This document shows, piece after piece, positions 9,054 through 18,347 of a stretch of DNA of 39,442 nt; position 1 is the stretch's first letter; each line of letters opens with the position of its first letter. Position numbers and translations under genes: made by a program. The stretch comes from a virus, in IMG/VR virus record IMGVR_UViG_3300035698_007737, positions 1-39,442 of that record. One strand, given 5' to 3'. The notes beneath the pieces are model-generated. The model saw only the letters and a program-made list of their open reading frames with translations. It ran no database searches and was not told the DNA's origin.

Positions 9054-9418
9054 TCTACGACCGCTTTTATGAGTGCATCTAACTTTCTAACTACAGAGTC
9101 AATCGAATCTACAGCTACGTTGCATTTACTTCTGAAAGATCGACAAGCTTTGAGCCAACCTTTTTTAATTTTAGCCCAGTCATCTACATGGATCATTAAC
9201 ATGTAGGGCCGTTGTTTAGCCCACTCAGTGGCAGTGATGAGCCCTTCTTTTTTAGTGACGTTCTCAACAAACGCAGCTTCTGCGCCGTCAACAAAAGGTA
9301 TCTCTGCGTGTACCTTAATGTTTGGAATGTCAGTCGTCGCGCAGCCCATTCCCAACAGTACCAAACTTACGTAGAGCGGCAAGATATTCTTGCCTAATTT
9401 CTTCTTTCTCTGATTCAC
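9050..9418 (-). CDS. Lipoprotein, possible outer-membrane spanin-like lysis protein
   Basis: A 122-residue protein with a classic lipoprotein signal: basic N-terminus MNQRKKKLGKN, hydrophobic LPLYVSLVLLGMGC and cleavage before Cys 26. The mature part is soluble with alternating charged helices and two more cysteines in KACRSFRSKCNV. Its first 89 nt lie inside the end of the upstream membrane-protein gene in another frame, and its stop overlaps the next start (ATGA). Overlap of a lipoprotein gene with an inner-membrane gene resembles the Rz/Rz1 arrangement, but the length and partner differ, so spanin function is only a suggestion. Confidence 0.75.
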   Translation of the reverse strand: MNQRKKKLGKNILPLYVSLVLLGMGCATTDIPNIKVHAEIPFVDGAEAAFVENVTKKEGLITATEWAKQRPYMLMIHVDDWAKIKKGWLKACRSFRSKCNVAVDSIDSVVRKLDALIKAVVE

Positions 9419-9689
9419 TGTACACCTTCTTCAATGCCTTTTCGTAGGCCTTGCCTGCAAAGTCTGCGTATTCGTCACGTTCCATGGCCACCTTAGCACT
9501 CATTATGCCAAAATCTATGACCAAAATACCAGTTTCTACTAACATCCCTAAAAATTTTTCAGCAAAATAACTGATAACAAAACCAATGGGGCCTCCAAAA
9601 ATGAAAGACCCCACCCATTTAGCTGCTGACTTTTTTAAAAAGCCCATCCCCAATTCAACTGCTAACTTAACTATAAATAAATCTTTCAA
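9330..9689 (-). CDS. Two-span membrane protein next to the fibre gene, possible holin
   Basis: A 119-residue protein with an amphipathic N-terminus (FIVKLAVELGMGFLKKSAAKW), a hydrophobic region of one or two spans (FIFGGPIGFVISYFAEKFLGMLVETGILVIDFGI in parts, residues 28-63) and a charged helical C-terminus. It is one base from the preceding gene, and its last 89 nt overlap the lipoprotein gene. Together with the next two genes it forms a three-gene membrane cassette after the fibre, where many podoviruses keep lysis genes. Family not recognised. Confidence 0.7.
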   Translation of the reverse strand: MKDLFIVKLAVELGMGFLKKSAAKWVGSFIFGGPIGFVISYFAEKFLGMLVETGILVIDFGIMSAKVAMERDEYADFAGKAYEKALKKVYSESEKEEIRQEYLAALRKFGTVGNGLRDD

Positions 9690-9690
9690 T

Positions 9691-9987
9691 TTATTTTTTC
9701 ATCAAGCCAGCTTCGTCAATGGCTTCAGCTAGATTTATGTTAAGTTCCAAAAGAGCTTCACCGTCTTGATCGGTGTCTAATTTCAATTTCAGCCCTTGGA
9801 TGCCAAACTCAAACCCAACTAGCTTCGCGCCTTCAAGTTTATCACCTTTTGCAATAGTCTCTTGCAAAGCTTCAGACATGTCAACTGACATAGTCATTAA
9901 TTTCTCACCGTCTCTATTGGTGTCCAAACTAAGTTCTAATTTGTTTTCTTTGAAATTAACTTCAAACTTTTTATTTTCTTCTGACAT
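9691..9987 (-). CDS. Small acidic protein with two internal DxNxDG-type repeats
   Basis: A 98-residue acidic protein made of two similar halves: LELSLDTNRDGEKLMTMSVD with MSEALQE, and LKLKLDTDQDGEALLELNIN with LAEAIDE. Each half has D-x-[ND]-x-D-G-E, the start of an EF-hand or dockerin calcium loop, followed by a beta strand and a short helix. A good ribosome binding site (GGAGAGA) precedes ATG 9987. It lies directly downstream of the fibre gene, so a fibre accessory, chaperone or particle role is possible. Calcium binding is an inference from the motif only. Confidence 0.75.
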   Translation of the reverse strand: MSEENKKFEVNFKENKLELSLDTNRDGEKLMTMSVDMSEALQETIAKGDKLEGAKLVGFEFGIQGLKLKLDTDQDGEALLELNINLAEAIDEAGLMKK

Positions 9988-10004
9988 TATTCTCTCCTTA
10001 GTTG

Positions 10005-12005
10005 TTATTGATAAAATTCTGTTACGATTATTTTTCCAGCTGCACCGGCTGAACCTGCAGCAGCTCCAGCTCCACTTCCTGCGGTACCTCCAGCGCCTGC
10101 AGCACCAACTACATAGGCGTAGGTTGAAGCTATCGACGTGACAATTCGGGCTTCTATTGTTTCACCCGCTCCACCTCCATTGCCCGCACTACCAGACGTA
10201 GTGGTGCTTGCCCCTTGACCTCCAGCACCGGTATTTGTCGCGCCTATACCACCGCCGCCACCGCCGAAATAACTATTACCTCCTGCACCTCCAGGGTCGT
10301 AGGTTGGAACCCCTGACCCGTTGACTCCAGCGCCCGTACCACCTGGAAATATGTTTCCATACGCGCCCGCACCGATGCTTCCACCTGTTCCACCTGCACC
10401 GCCAACGGGTCCTGCCCAGGTACCTCCAGTTCCACCAACAGCCGCTAGCAGACTTGTACCAAAAGTACTGGCATTACCTGTTCCACCTACACCTGGGGTT
10501 GCGGTACCACTTCCAGCACCCCCAGCGCCTGCAGCAACTACTAATATGTGTAGATGTATTGGGGCTGGACTAGTTGGTGTGGTGTAGGTACCTGACCCAC
10601 TATTAAAAACCTGCTGAGTTGGCGCAGTCATAGTAGCAGACGTAACCACTTCGGATTCAACACCGCTTGAGTTTTTTGTGTAAATACTGCCATCTGTGTC
10701 GGCGTAAAAAGCTTTAAACCCGCTGGCAGGGGTTGTGGGTCCTGAAGCTTGTTCCTCAAGAGTTAAAATATCAGTTCCCAAATTTCCTGTTGGGTTGCCA
10801 AAAGGGATTATAGTCCAATTGTCAGGGGTTTCATCTACATCAGCTACTAACTGAATCCCACCACCTGTGGACGCTATAACATTTGATGCTGCTCCACCAA
10901 CTTCATCAGAACCCCCTGGACTAACTGTGACAGAGTTTGATCCAGCATCTAGTTTAACGCCCAAAGAAAAGGGCATGGTTTCGCCTGCTATGGTTGGAAG
11001 GTTTATTGTGATAGCTCCACTTGTAGTGTCGCACACAAAAAGAGTTCCGTTTTCCCCTGTGGCCACCGTTTTTGGGGAATCACTGTTAGTTAAAAACACA
11101 ACGTCACGCCACAATGCTGATGCTAAAGTTGATGCCGCTGCTGCGGCACTAGCTGCTGCATCAGTAGCGTATTTTTTTGCAGAAAATTCTGCATCATCTA
11201 CAGTTCCACCTGTATAAACTGCCCAGTCTTTAGCTGAACCTGCACTGGCCACCCCTCTAATTTGAGTACCCAAAGCCCACTCTTTAGCAGAGTAGTTGGT
11301 GCCGTCCACGGTACTTGCCACTTCAATTGCCCACTCTTTAGAAGCTCCACGAGTAGCGGTGTCTGTGACTCCTGTTCCACCTACAGCCCACGCCTTAGCT
11401 GAGTAGTCTGTTGAGGCCACTATGCCTGATGTTAATGCGGCCCACTGTGCAGCCAACGCTGCACTTGCAGCCGCAGCCGTAGCTTCGGCTTCTGCATCTG
11501 TGATTTCTGTAGTTGTGGGACCCATAGCCCACCCATCTCCAGTGGCGTTAACCGCTAACACTGAGCTAGCAGTGGCCAAGTCAGTGGGTAAAGTTAAAGT
11601 GAAAGTATCGGTAAAGCCGTCTGTTAAAAGAACAGACCTAGCCAGTAACTCATCGGCTCTTTGAGCCAACATAGTCAGCCTATCAAAAGCTTTCTCTATT
11701 TCTTCTGCAGGGGCAGGGTCGTTTTCTCTTAAATCTAAACTTTGAGTAGCTGCGGGGTCTCTGTATATAATTAACGATTCCCCTGTTGCAGGGGCTGTCA
11801 CCATCGTAACTGTACCACCTGCTTCAACTCCTGCACCTGCCACCGTGTAATGGGTGGTTATGGTCTGGACAGTTTCAACGCCTAAAGCGGTTGTGATGAT
11901 GACTACTAAATCCGCATCTGCAAAAAATTTATAGGGAAATGAAAATGCTGTCGTCACAGCGTTACCTGAATAAATCTTTCTGTTTATTATTGTTTCTAAG
12001 CTCAT
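10005..12005 (-). CDS. Tail fibre with T7-like N-terminus and glycine-rich adhesin tip
   Basis: A 666-residue receptor-binding protein. Residues 1 to about 130 match the T7 gp17-type attachment domain (IINRKIYSGNAVTTAFSFPY, then AFDRLTMLAQRADELLARS). An alanine-rich helical stretch and five copies of a [YG]SAKxWA-like motif follow (about 180-290). A beta-rich middle carries TVSPGGSDEVGGA. The last 190 residues are a glycine-rich domain (PGGAGGNSYFGGGGGG and similar) ending IIVTEFYQ, like glycine-rich tip domains of other phage adhesins. The N-terminus should bind the tail nozzle and the glycine-rich tip should contact the host. It is the last structural gene of the late unit. Confidence 0.9.
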   Translation of the reverse strand: MSLETIINRKIYSGNAVTTAFSFPYKFFADADLVVIITTALGVETVQTITTHYTVAGAGVEAGGTVTMVTAPATGESLIIYRDPAATQSLDLRENDPAPAEEIEKAFDRLTMLAQRADELLARSVLLTDGFTDTFTLTLPTDLATASSVLAVNATGDGWAMGPTTTEITDAEAEATAAAASAALAAQWAALTSGIVASTDYSAKAWAVGGTGVTDTATRGASKEWAIEVASTVDGTNYSAKEWALGTQIRGVASAGSAKDWAVYTGGTVDDAEFSAKKYATDAAASAAAAASTLASALWRDVVFLTNSDSPKTVATGENGTLFVCDTTSGAITINLPTIAGETMPFSLGVKLDAGSNSVTVSPGGSDEVGGAASNVIASTGGGIQLVADVDETPDNWTIIPFGNPTGNLGTDILTLEEQASGPTTPASGFKAFYADTDGSIYTKNSSGVESEVVTSATMTAPTQQVFNSGSGTYTTPTSPAPIHLHILVVAAGAGGAGSGTATPGVGGTGNASTFGTSLLAAVGGTGGTWAGPVGGAGGTGGSIGAGAYGNIFPGGTGAGVNGSGVPTYDPGGAGGNSYFGGGGGGIGATNTGAGGQGASTTTSGSAGNGGGAGETIEARIVTSIASTYAYVVGAAGAGGTAGSGAGAAAGSAGAAGKIIVTEFYQ

Positions 12006-12030
12006 ATAATCTCCCGTTTTTATATTCTAA

Positions 12031-15000
12031 TTAAAGGTCTTTACCCTTGGTAACTTTCTTAAGTTCTTCAACAACATTGTTGCCGTGTTTAGCAGTCTCA
12101 ATCATCATAAGGTAAACACCATCTATCATTTGACGCTTTTCATCAGCACTTATGTCTGGGTTTCTATTAACCGACTTTATGAATCTACTTTGGTTTGCTA
12201 AAGCAGACTGCGTAGCATCTAGAGATATCATCTTTTCTTTGTTGGACTGCAAGGCAGTCTCTTTCTCTAGGTTTTCAAAGTCCCCTTGTTTTGCTAAAAA
12301 CTTAATGGTTTTCATGACCTTGTTTGTCGCCTCGTAGTTATCATAAAAATCCTGAACACTCGCAGAACCCGACCGTGGAAACCTAACCGCAAACGCTTTA
12401 ATAAAAGGAATGTCTGAAAGCGTAGAGGTAGGCTTAGTTATGTCTTTCACAACTCCTGTTTTTTTCAAAGCCTCATCAGCAATTTGTAAAGCATACTGGC
12501 CAACAGCACCACCCCAACTTCTTATGTAATTATCAAGGACAACAGGGGACGCCATAGCGTTTTGTTTATCAACTGTCGCCACCAATTTACCTAAAGTCTT
12601 TGCGACTTCTGAAGTGTATTCCACAAACTGGTATTCTGGCATAATATCTTTTAGGTGGTGAGGTACAATATCGTTACCTGTAAAAAAAGATTTGTTAAAA
12701 TACTGCTCAATAGCAGGGGCTACCGCATCAGGTATAACACTGGGTGTGACTGACTTTAAAACAGTGTCACTAAAATCTTTCAAGGCTTTAGGATTTTTAT
12801 TAAAATACCCCTCTAAAAGTCTTTCAGGTAGTGAACCGAATATAACTCCAAGCTCCATTGGCTTTGGTATTCTAAAAATATTTCCTTTGTTAATCTGCAT
12901 TTGGCCGTTTTTATTTCTAATCATGTAGTCTGGTAGTGAGCCCGCTTCTTCAGCTGTGGCATTTTTCCAGTTGTCTGTTGGGATTATCCAAAACATATCC
13001 TTTTCCCAACGTGGTATTTCTTTGTATCTTTCATCATCTTTGTTTGCCCACCACAACAGGACACTGGGAGTCGTGATGTAAGCTAAAGCTTTAGTGGTAG
13101 CTGCAGCGGGGTTGTCGCCTATGGCCCTTGCAGTTCTATCTAAACCTTGGATTGATACGTTTAAGAAAGCAGTGATTGAGTTCATAGCTGAGACCTTAGC
13201 TCCAACCCTTTGAAAGTCTATTGTGATTTCACGAGAAGCAAAGCCCCCCTCAACAACCCTGTCGCCACCTGTAGCCCCCTTGGCCACCTTCTTAAATTCA
13301 GCTAACCTTAAAGACTGCTCACTCAGTTCAGCCGCTAACCTCATAAAGTCCACTGGTTTTTGTAATACGTTTCTAACTGAGCCCATAAAATTAGTTTGTC
13401 TTTGAAGCTTAGTTATGTCTTTCGAGATGTAGGCTTCATTAAGTTCTATAAAAGCGCCGTTAGCCCCACCACTTTTAAGCCAGTTGTAGTAACTGTCAGT
13501 CTTTTTAACTAAGTCACCCATAGCATTAACCATGTCTATAGGTGACAGTCCTTTACTTTTAGAGAATACATCGGCTGTAAATTTATCGCGTATCAAGTTA
13601 CGTAAAATAAAATCAGGGGTAAAGGTGATACCAAATTTCTTAACCGTAGTCACACCCCTCATTAGTTTGAAAAATGTACTTGTGGCCCCCCTGTCTCCGT
13701 CAAGTCTTTTGACAGCTTCAGCAATTTCTGGGGTCGTTCTATACACTTGTCTTTTGCCATCTTTGTAGAAAGCAAACTCATCAGGAGCTAACTGTTTTTG
13801 TTGGCGTCTAAAAGTAGTAATGGGCTCTGCGAGTTTAGGGTCAATCCCTTGCTTTTCTAAAAGCTTTGCCACCTGTTTACTGGATACTTCAACAGCTTCT
13901 GCCCGCTGCGGTACTTTCTCAAACAATGTTTGACCTTCAGAGTTTTCAGCCAACTTTATGAGTTCAGCTATTGGCCTGTTACTTTCAGCCATCTTTATAA
14001 GTTCTAAAGAGTTCTCAACAATAGACGTGATAGGGCTCTGGATATCAAGGTCACTGCCTTTAAACTCTTTTAAGCTACCAGCTTTACCGCCCTTGCCGCC
14101 TTTAGAAGTCGTAGCCCCTTCAGCAGTTTCTATCAATCGTTTAAAAGGAACGTAGTTCTCATTTAGTTTTTTCATTCTAGCGGCTGCGTCTTTACCTAGC
14201 ACACCTGAATCAACTGCATACTGTAGAACTTCATTACTGAAGTTTGTGACTTCTTCGGCCACTGCTTTATATCTCTTTGACCCCTGTTCAACAACAGCCT
14301 TTGCGGCCTCAACGTTAAAGCCTGTCTTTTTACCTTGTGCTGATTTCTCAACTACACGCCTTGATATTAGAAACGCTTCAAACTCATCTAGATTTTCAGC
14401 CTTCTCTAGTATACTTCTAAGACTCGCACCTTTATTCTCTCTAGTTTTAAAATCAATAGTCCCCTTCTCAAAAAAGTGCTTCCCTTTGGCCTTATAATCA
14501 ACAGCCATACGTGAAAGTATGTAGGGGTTTTTATCTGCAGGAAGGTCTTTAATATTTTCAGTTAAAAGTTTAGTGGCCTGGTTTATAGGGTCCAACTTAT
14601 CTACAAAATCGGTGTAGGCTTTACTAGCTTTTGTACCCACAATTGCTTTCACATTTTCTTTTGTTAACTCGGTGACTTTAGGTCCTGATTTCTCAGACAC
14701 TTTTGAAAGTATCTGGTTTACTTCGGTAGACAGCTTCGGATCTTTCGGGGCTTTTAGCTTAGGAGTTACCTCTATGTTTTCAGGGGCCTTTTGGACCTTT
14801 AGTTTACCCCCCTCTAAGGCCATTATAACGTGTTCTGCAGGAACATTATCCGCTAGTAATTTCTGCTTTACTATTGGGTTGGCTTCAGCTTCCAAAACAA
14901 CTTCAGCAGGTAGCTTGCCAGTACGTCCATAAACGCCGCGTAGCTTTGTCGATACTGATAACGACGCCTTAAGTCCACCTAGTACTATGGCAGCTTCTAA

Positions 15001-15858
15001 GAAGTGCGCAGGTTCAGGCATGTGCCCCTCAAGAGCCGCGCCCACAGTTGTCATAGTAGAAACTTCGGAAGCCAGTTGGGTTGAAGTCTTAGCCAAGGCA
15101 GGCACTGCTGTTTTGGCCAAACCTTTCGCTACAAGCCCACCCACTCCTACAGTGGCAGCGCCTATGGTTCCCGCTTTTAAACTCTCAATGAAAACCACAC
15201 TTGATCTTTCCCAAAAGTCAGCAAAGCTGTCTATGTCACCCTTCTCATAATGTTGCATCATCACTTGGCGCATAGCTTCAGGTAGAGCAAAGGCCCCAGC
15301 TCCTGCGCCAACTGTAGCCCCGACAGCACCCAGACCAACAGTGCCCACAACTGGAAGGGCAACAGTACCCGCCGCTGCGCCCGCAGCGCCTAAAGCTGTG
15401 CCCCCCGCCAATGAGCCCGCCACCATAGCTGGTAAATCTCCAGCAAGGGTGCCGACTTGAGAAGCTATTCTATAAAACATGCCCGCGTCTTCTTGCAAGG
15501 TCATGTCAGGTGATTTCTGTTGTATGGCCAAACCAGATACTGATATGTCCCAACCCGCTTCTAGAGCATCTAAAAATGAGTCGGCCTGCTCCACTTCCGG
15601 CGCTTGAGATTGTGGCGGCTCAGTTTTTTGCCCTTGGTTTTCTGTCGCGGCTGACTCTCTTTTTTCAAAGTTTGATTTGAACGTGTCTTTGACTGCTGTA
15701 AGGTCTGGGTTTTTGATTCCAAAATACGAATCAATCTCACCTTGATTAAATCCTGCACCTTCTAGTTCACCCCTTGTTTCAGACTTCCAGGCTTCAATCT
15801 CTTGTGGGTGGAAACCAGCTTCCTGCAGTCCTGATATACTCGCGCCTGCACCTTCCAC
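12031..15858 (-). CDS. Large internal virion protein (gp16-like position) with LPD38-type domain
   Basis: A 1275-residue protein at the place of T7 gp16, probably packed in the capsid and ejected with DNA. The N-terminus has repeats with aromatic and acidic residues (EAGFHPQEIEAWK, EGAGFNQGEIDSYFG). A glycine/alanine-rich hydrophobic region (about 145-215, including GAAGAAAGTVALPVVGTVGLG) could enter membranes. The segment KFGITFTPDFILRNLIRD near residues 745-765 resembles the LPD38 domain of large polyvalent phage proteins. I see no lytic transglycosylase motif. It shares its first base with the end of the gene before it, fitting a co-translated internal core set. Confidence 0.8.
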   Translation of the reverse strand: MEGAGASISGLQEAGFHPQEIEAWKSETRGELEGAGFNQGEIDSYFGIKNPDLTAVKDTFKSNFEKRESAATENQGQKTEPPQSQAPEVEQADSFLDALEAGWDISVSGLAIQQKSPDMTLQEDAGMFYRIASQVGTLAGDLPAMVAGSLAGGTALGAAGAAAGTVALPVVGTVGLGAVGATVGAGAGAFALPEAMRQVMMQHYEKGDIDSFADFWERSSVVFIESLKAGTIGAATVGVGGLVAKGLAKTAVPALAKTSTQLASEVSTMTTVGAALEGHMPEPAHFLEAAIVLGGLKASLSVSTKLRGVYGRTGKLPAEVVLEAEANPIVKQKLLADNVPAEHVIMALEGGKLKVQKAPENIEVTPKLKAPKDPKLSTEVNQILSKVSEKSGPKVTELTKENVKAIVGTKASKAYTDFVDKLDPINQATKLLTENIKDLPADKNPYILSRMAVDYKAKGKHFFEKGTIDFKTRENKGASLRSILEKAENLDEFEAFLISRRVVEKSAQGKKTGFNVEAAKAVVEQGSKRYKAVAEEVTNFSNEVLQYAVDSGVLGKDAAARMKKLNENYVPFKRLIETAEGATTSKGGKGGKAGSLKEFKGSDLDIQSPITSIVENSLELIKMAESNRPIAELIKLAENSEGQTLFEKVPQRAEAVEVSSKQVAKLLEKQGIDPKLAEPITTFRRQQKQLAPDEFAFYKDGKRQVYRTTPEIAEAVKRLDGDRGATSTFFKLMRGVTTVKKFGITFTPDFILRNLIRDKFTADVFSKSKGLSPIDMVNAMGDLVKKTDSYYNWLKSGGANGAFIELNEAYISKDITKLQRQTNFMGSVRNVLQKPVDFMRLAAELSEQSLRLAEFKKVAKGATGGDRVVEGGFASREITIDFQRVGAKVSAMNSITAFLNVSIQGLDRTARAIGDNPAAATTKALAYITTPSVLLWWANKDDERYKEIPRWEKDMFWIIPTDNWKNATAEEAGSLPDYMIRNKNGQMQINKGNIFRIPKPMELGVIFGSLPERLLEGYFNKNPKALKDFSDTVLKSVTPSVIPDAVAPAIEQYFNKSFFTGNDIVPHHLKDIMPEYQFVEYTSEVAKTLGKLVATVDKQNAMASPVVLDNYIRSWGGAVGQYALQIADEALKKTGVVKDITKPTSTLSDIPFIKAFAVRFPRSGSASVQDFYDNYEATNKVMKTIKFLAKQGDFENLEKETALQSNKEKMISLDATQSALANQSRFIKSVNRNPDISADEKRQMIDGVYLMMIETAKHGNNVVEELKKVTKGKDL

Positions 15859-17432
15859 TACTTGTCACCTTCAGCTTTAGCCTCGGAGGTTCCAAGTTTC
15901 AGCCTTTGAAGATACGACGGTATGTCTTCGTTGGCACGTCTTTTGGGTCCAACATCTGCGGCTTTAGTCGGGTTATCACTACTTAAAGTTTGGGTGAGAG
16001 TGTTTGGCGTTGAAGGTTGAAGCCTTCTCATCTGCGCACGCATTATTTCTTGAGGTGACCTTTTATAATTAGAGATGTATTTACCTACGTAGTCTTTACT
16101 GCTTGGATCAAATAGGTCTGACATTGGCTTGCCAGCTTTTTTATGTTCATCCATTTTGTCATAGGCGAACTGTTGAAATAACAATAAGTTTTCGTCACCA
16201 TCAGGGTCAGCGATACCCGTTAACGGATTGGTTTTTGTGAGCTGACCTTTAGCGATATTAAACATTTGCTTTTTAAAAGAGTTCTCTATTTTACCACGTT
16301 CTGTTTTTGTGCCAGATATCTCAGCTCTTAATTTAGATAAATCCGAATAGTCTAAACCTTTACCTAGAAGATCATTCAAGTCAGCTTCATCTGTGATTTT
16401 ATTTGGGTCACCTTCAGGAAGGTTTATCCTATCAAAAGTAGCAATGAAAACGTTAGGGTTTGTTTTAAGTCTACCCCCACTATCATTGGCCACCTTCATC
16501 ATTCGTAGGAACTGTTCTTTAGAGCCCGAACCAAAAGGGTCAAGATCGGAGTCAAGTACCTGACTAGTTGTCAGTTTACCATCAGACATGTCTGTTATGA
16601 ATTCATTTTGAGTTTTTAACTGAGCTTCTTGCCTCAACTCTTTATATCTTCTTTTCTGTCTTTCGGCCTCTATGTCCTTACCGCGTATGGCTTGATCTAT
16701 CTCGCCAAACATCTGAACTTTTAGGTCACCACCTAATTGTTTGTCAAACTCCCCAGATTGTAATTTACCTTTAGCATATTCTGGATCAAGTTTAGCCCAA
16801 CCTCTAAGGGAAGCTTTAACTAAATCCGTTTCGCCTTCCTGCTTAAGTGTAGCTGCAGCACTAGCAGGTAACAACCCAGAACTGACTAGGTTATCAATGC
16901 CCGTAGCGTGTAGCTCACGGCTTGCAGCCAATGAGCTGGGGTCTGATATTAAACCCGCAGTCAGATTGTTTTTTGCAGACGTGTAATCAATGACAGCTTT
17001 CTCACCGTCTAGGTCTGCTTGGTTTTTAGCTGTTGAAACTTGTAAATCATTTGTCATTTTATTTGCAGTAGTAGAGAAATAATTTCTACCTGCAACAGTC
17101 TCGGTCTCGCTTCCTATTTTTTGTAAACGCTCATTTGCTTTGGTGTTAAAATCTTCAAAAACCTTTTCACTACCTGGCTCTGCAGTTCTAGTTATTTTTT
17201 GAAGCTCGATTGCATTGTCGGCATGAGCTTCACTTAGCTTTGCGTTTAACCCGCTGAGTTCTTTTTGCTCAGCTCTTTTGGCCAAAGCATTTCCAGCCTG
17301 CTGCAGCCCTTGACCTAGCTGGCCTAAACCGCGTGCCTCTATAGCCCCAAAATCATCAGCTGTTGTTTGCCTACCTTGGATAGGACCTGATGCTGATGAA
17401 AATTGTCTATTGTATTCTTTTATAACTGGCAT
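15858..17432 (-). CDS. Internal virion protein (gp15-like position)
   Basis: A 524-residue, mostly helical and Gln/Lys/Asp-rich protein in the T7 gp15 position between a gp14-like and a gp16-like gene. The start MPVIKEYNRQFSSASGPIQGR is followed by GLGQLGQGLQQAGNALAKRAEQ, a pattern common in podovirus internal core proteins. There is no signal peptide or membrane span. It probably forms part of the ejected inner core. The fold and function are inferred from position and composition. Confidence 0.75.
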   Translation of the reverse strand: MPVIKEYNRQFSSASGPIQGRQTTADDFGAIEARGLGQLGQGLQQAGNALAKRAEQKELSGLNAKLSEAHADNAIELQKITRTAEPGSEKVFEDFNTKANERLQKIGSETETVAGRNYFSTTANKMTNDLQVSTAKNQADLDGEKAVIDYTSAKNNLTAGLISDPSSLAASRELHATGIDNLVSSGLLPASAAATLKQEGETDLVKASLRGWAKLDPEYAKGKLQSGEFDKQLGGDLKVQMFGEIDQAIRGKDIEAERQKRRYKELRQEAQLKTQNEFITDMSDGKLTTSQVLDSDLDPFGSGSKEQFLRMMKVANDSGGRLKTNPNVFIATFDRINLPEGDPNKITDEADLNDLLGKGLDYSDLSKLRAEISGTKTERGKIENSFKKQMFNIAKGQLTKTNPLTGIADPDGDENLLLFQQFAYDKMDEHKKAGKPMSDLFDPSSKDYVGKYISNYKRSPQEIMRAQMRRLQPSTPNTLTQTLSSDNPTKAADVGPKRRANEDIPSYLQRLKLGTSEAKAEGDK

Positions 17433-17442
17433 TTAAGTCCCC

Positions 17443-17901
17443 TCATAGTGCATCAGCCCTTGAGATAACATCCCCGCTAGAACTTAATAGACTTGCTGCA
17501 GCTCCAAGGTTTGCACCTCGTGAAGCACTTTGACCACTTCTTCTGTTAAATCCTGCCTCTGATATAAATTGGTCTCGCCGTCTTGAGCCATCCATTTGTA
17601 TGCTGATGGCATCTTCTGCGGCAACACTAGCGTTTGATCTTAGAAGCTCTAAAGGGGACCCTGCATTAGAAACTCCGCTCTTGCCGAGTCTTGCAATGTT
17701 AGCCCCTTTATCTTTTCTAACTGCTTGCCTAAAACGTTTTAGGTCTTCTGCACTTTTCTCTTTAGATAACTTTGCATTTTTGTCATTTTGTAAAGCGTTA
17801 AAGTCTGCTGATATCTGAGCAGCATTGCCTTGTGCTGCAGCCGAGTAGGCCGCCATGCCCGCACCTACTGCTGCCACTACTACTGCGGTCACTGCTGCCA
17901 T
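17443..17901 (-). CDS. Internal virion protein (gp14-like)
   Basis: A 152-residue protein with an N-terminal hydrophobic, small-residue membrane segment (VTAVVVAAVGAGMAAYSAAA) followed by a long helical Gln/Asn/Lys-rich part (QNDKNAKLSKEKSAEDLKRF) and the segment GKSGVSNAGSPLELLRSNA, typical of podovirus gp14-like proteins that enter the host envelope during DNA ejection. It lies in the T7 order after the gp13-like genes, and its start overlaps the preceding GNAT gene by 13 nt. Confidence 0.82.
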   Translation of the reverse strand: MAAVTAVVVAAVGAGMAAYSAAAQGNAAQISADFNALQNDKNAKLSKEKSAEDLKRFRQAVRKDKGANIARLGKSGVSNAGSPLELLRSNASVAAEDAISIQMDGSRRRDQFISEAGFNRRSGQSASRGANLGAAASLLSSSGDVISRADAL

Positions 17902-18347
17902 GTTGACTCCCTTAAATATGTAGTCTCTTTAATTTTAAACCCTGTCTTTAACAACATCCTATCTGATACTGGGCTGCTATCCTCTAATGTGAACACTGTC
18001 CAGTCACAATACCTGTCACCAAAAGCAGAGAAGTCTTTAAACAACTTAAGACCTGACCGGCCACCTCTGTACTTTTCAGGCACCCACCACCACAACTCTT
18101 GTAGAAGTTTAATGTCAGGGTTGAAAGGGTGGTTAACTATTAGCCCTGCTATGAACCCAGTCAAATTTTTGTCATCAGTTTCAGAGACCAAAACAAAATG
18201 GTTTTCCACAATGTTAGTCACGTAATCTGTGGCGTGTTCGTGGCTTCCAAATAAACTTTTCTTAGTTCCATAGAATTGTGAAAACTCTAGAAGTTCTTCT
18301 AGTATCCAAGACACATCTGCAATCGTAGCCTGTCTGGTTTCAATCAT
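17889..18347 (-). CDS. GNAT-family acetyltransferase-like protein
   Basis: A 152-residue protein with the GNAT fold pattern: N-terminal IETRQATIADVSWILEEL, central strands NHFVLVSETDDKNLTGFIAG and LLQELWWWVPEKYRGGR-SG, where RGGRSG is the acetyl-CoA pyrophosphate-binding turn, then LLKTGFKIKETTYLRE. It overlaps genes on both sides (8 and 13 nt). It stands within the structural operon next to another GNAT-like gene, so it may be a virion protein like T7 gp13 rather than an enzyme; the intact CoA loop leaves activity possible. Confidence 0.85.
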   Translation of the reverse strand: MIETRQATIADVSWILEELLEFSQFYGTKKSLFGSHEHATDYVTNIVENHFVLVSETDDKNLTGFIAGLIVNHPFNPDIKLLQELWWWVPEKYRGGRSGLKLFKDFSAFGDRYCDWTVFTLEDSSPVSDRMLLKTGFKIKETTYLRESTWQQ

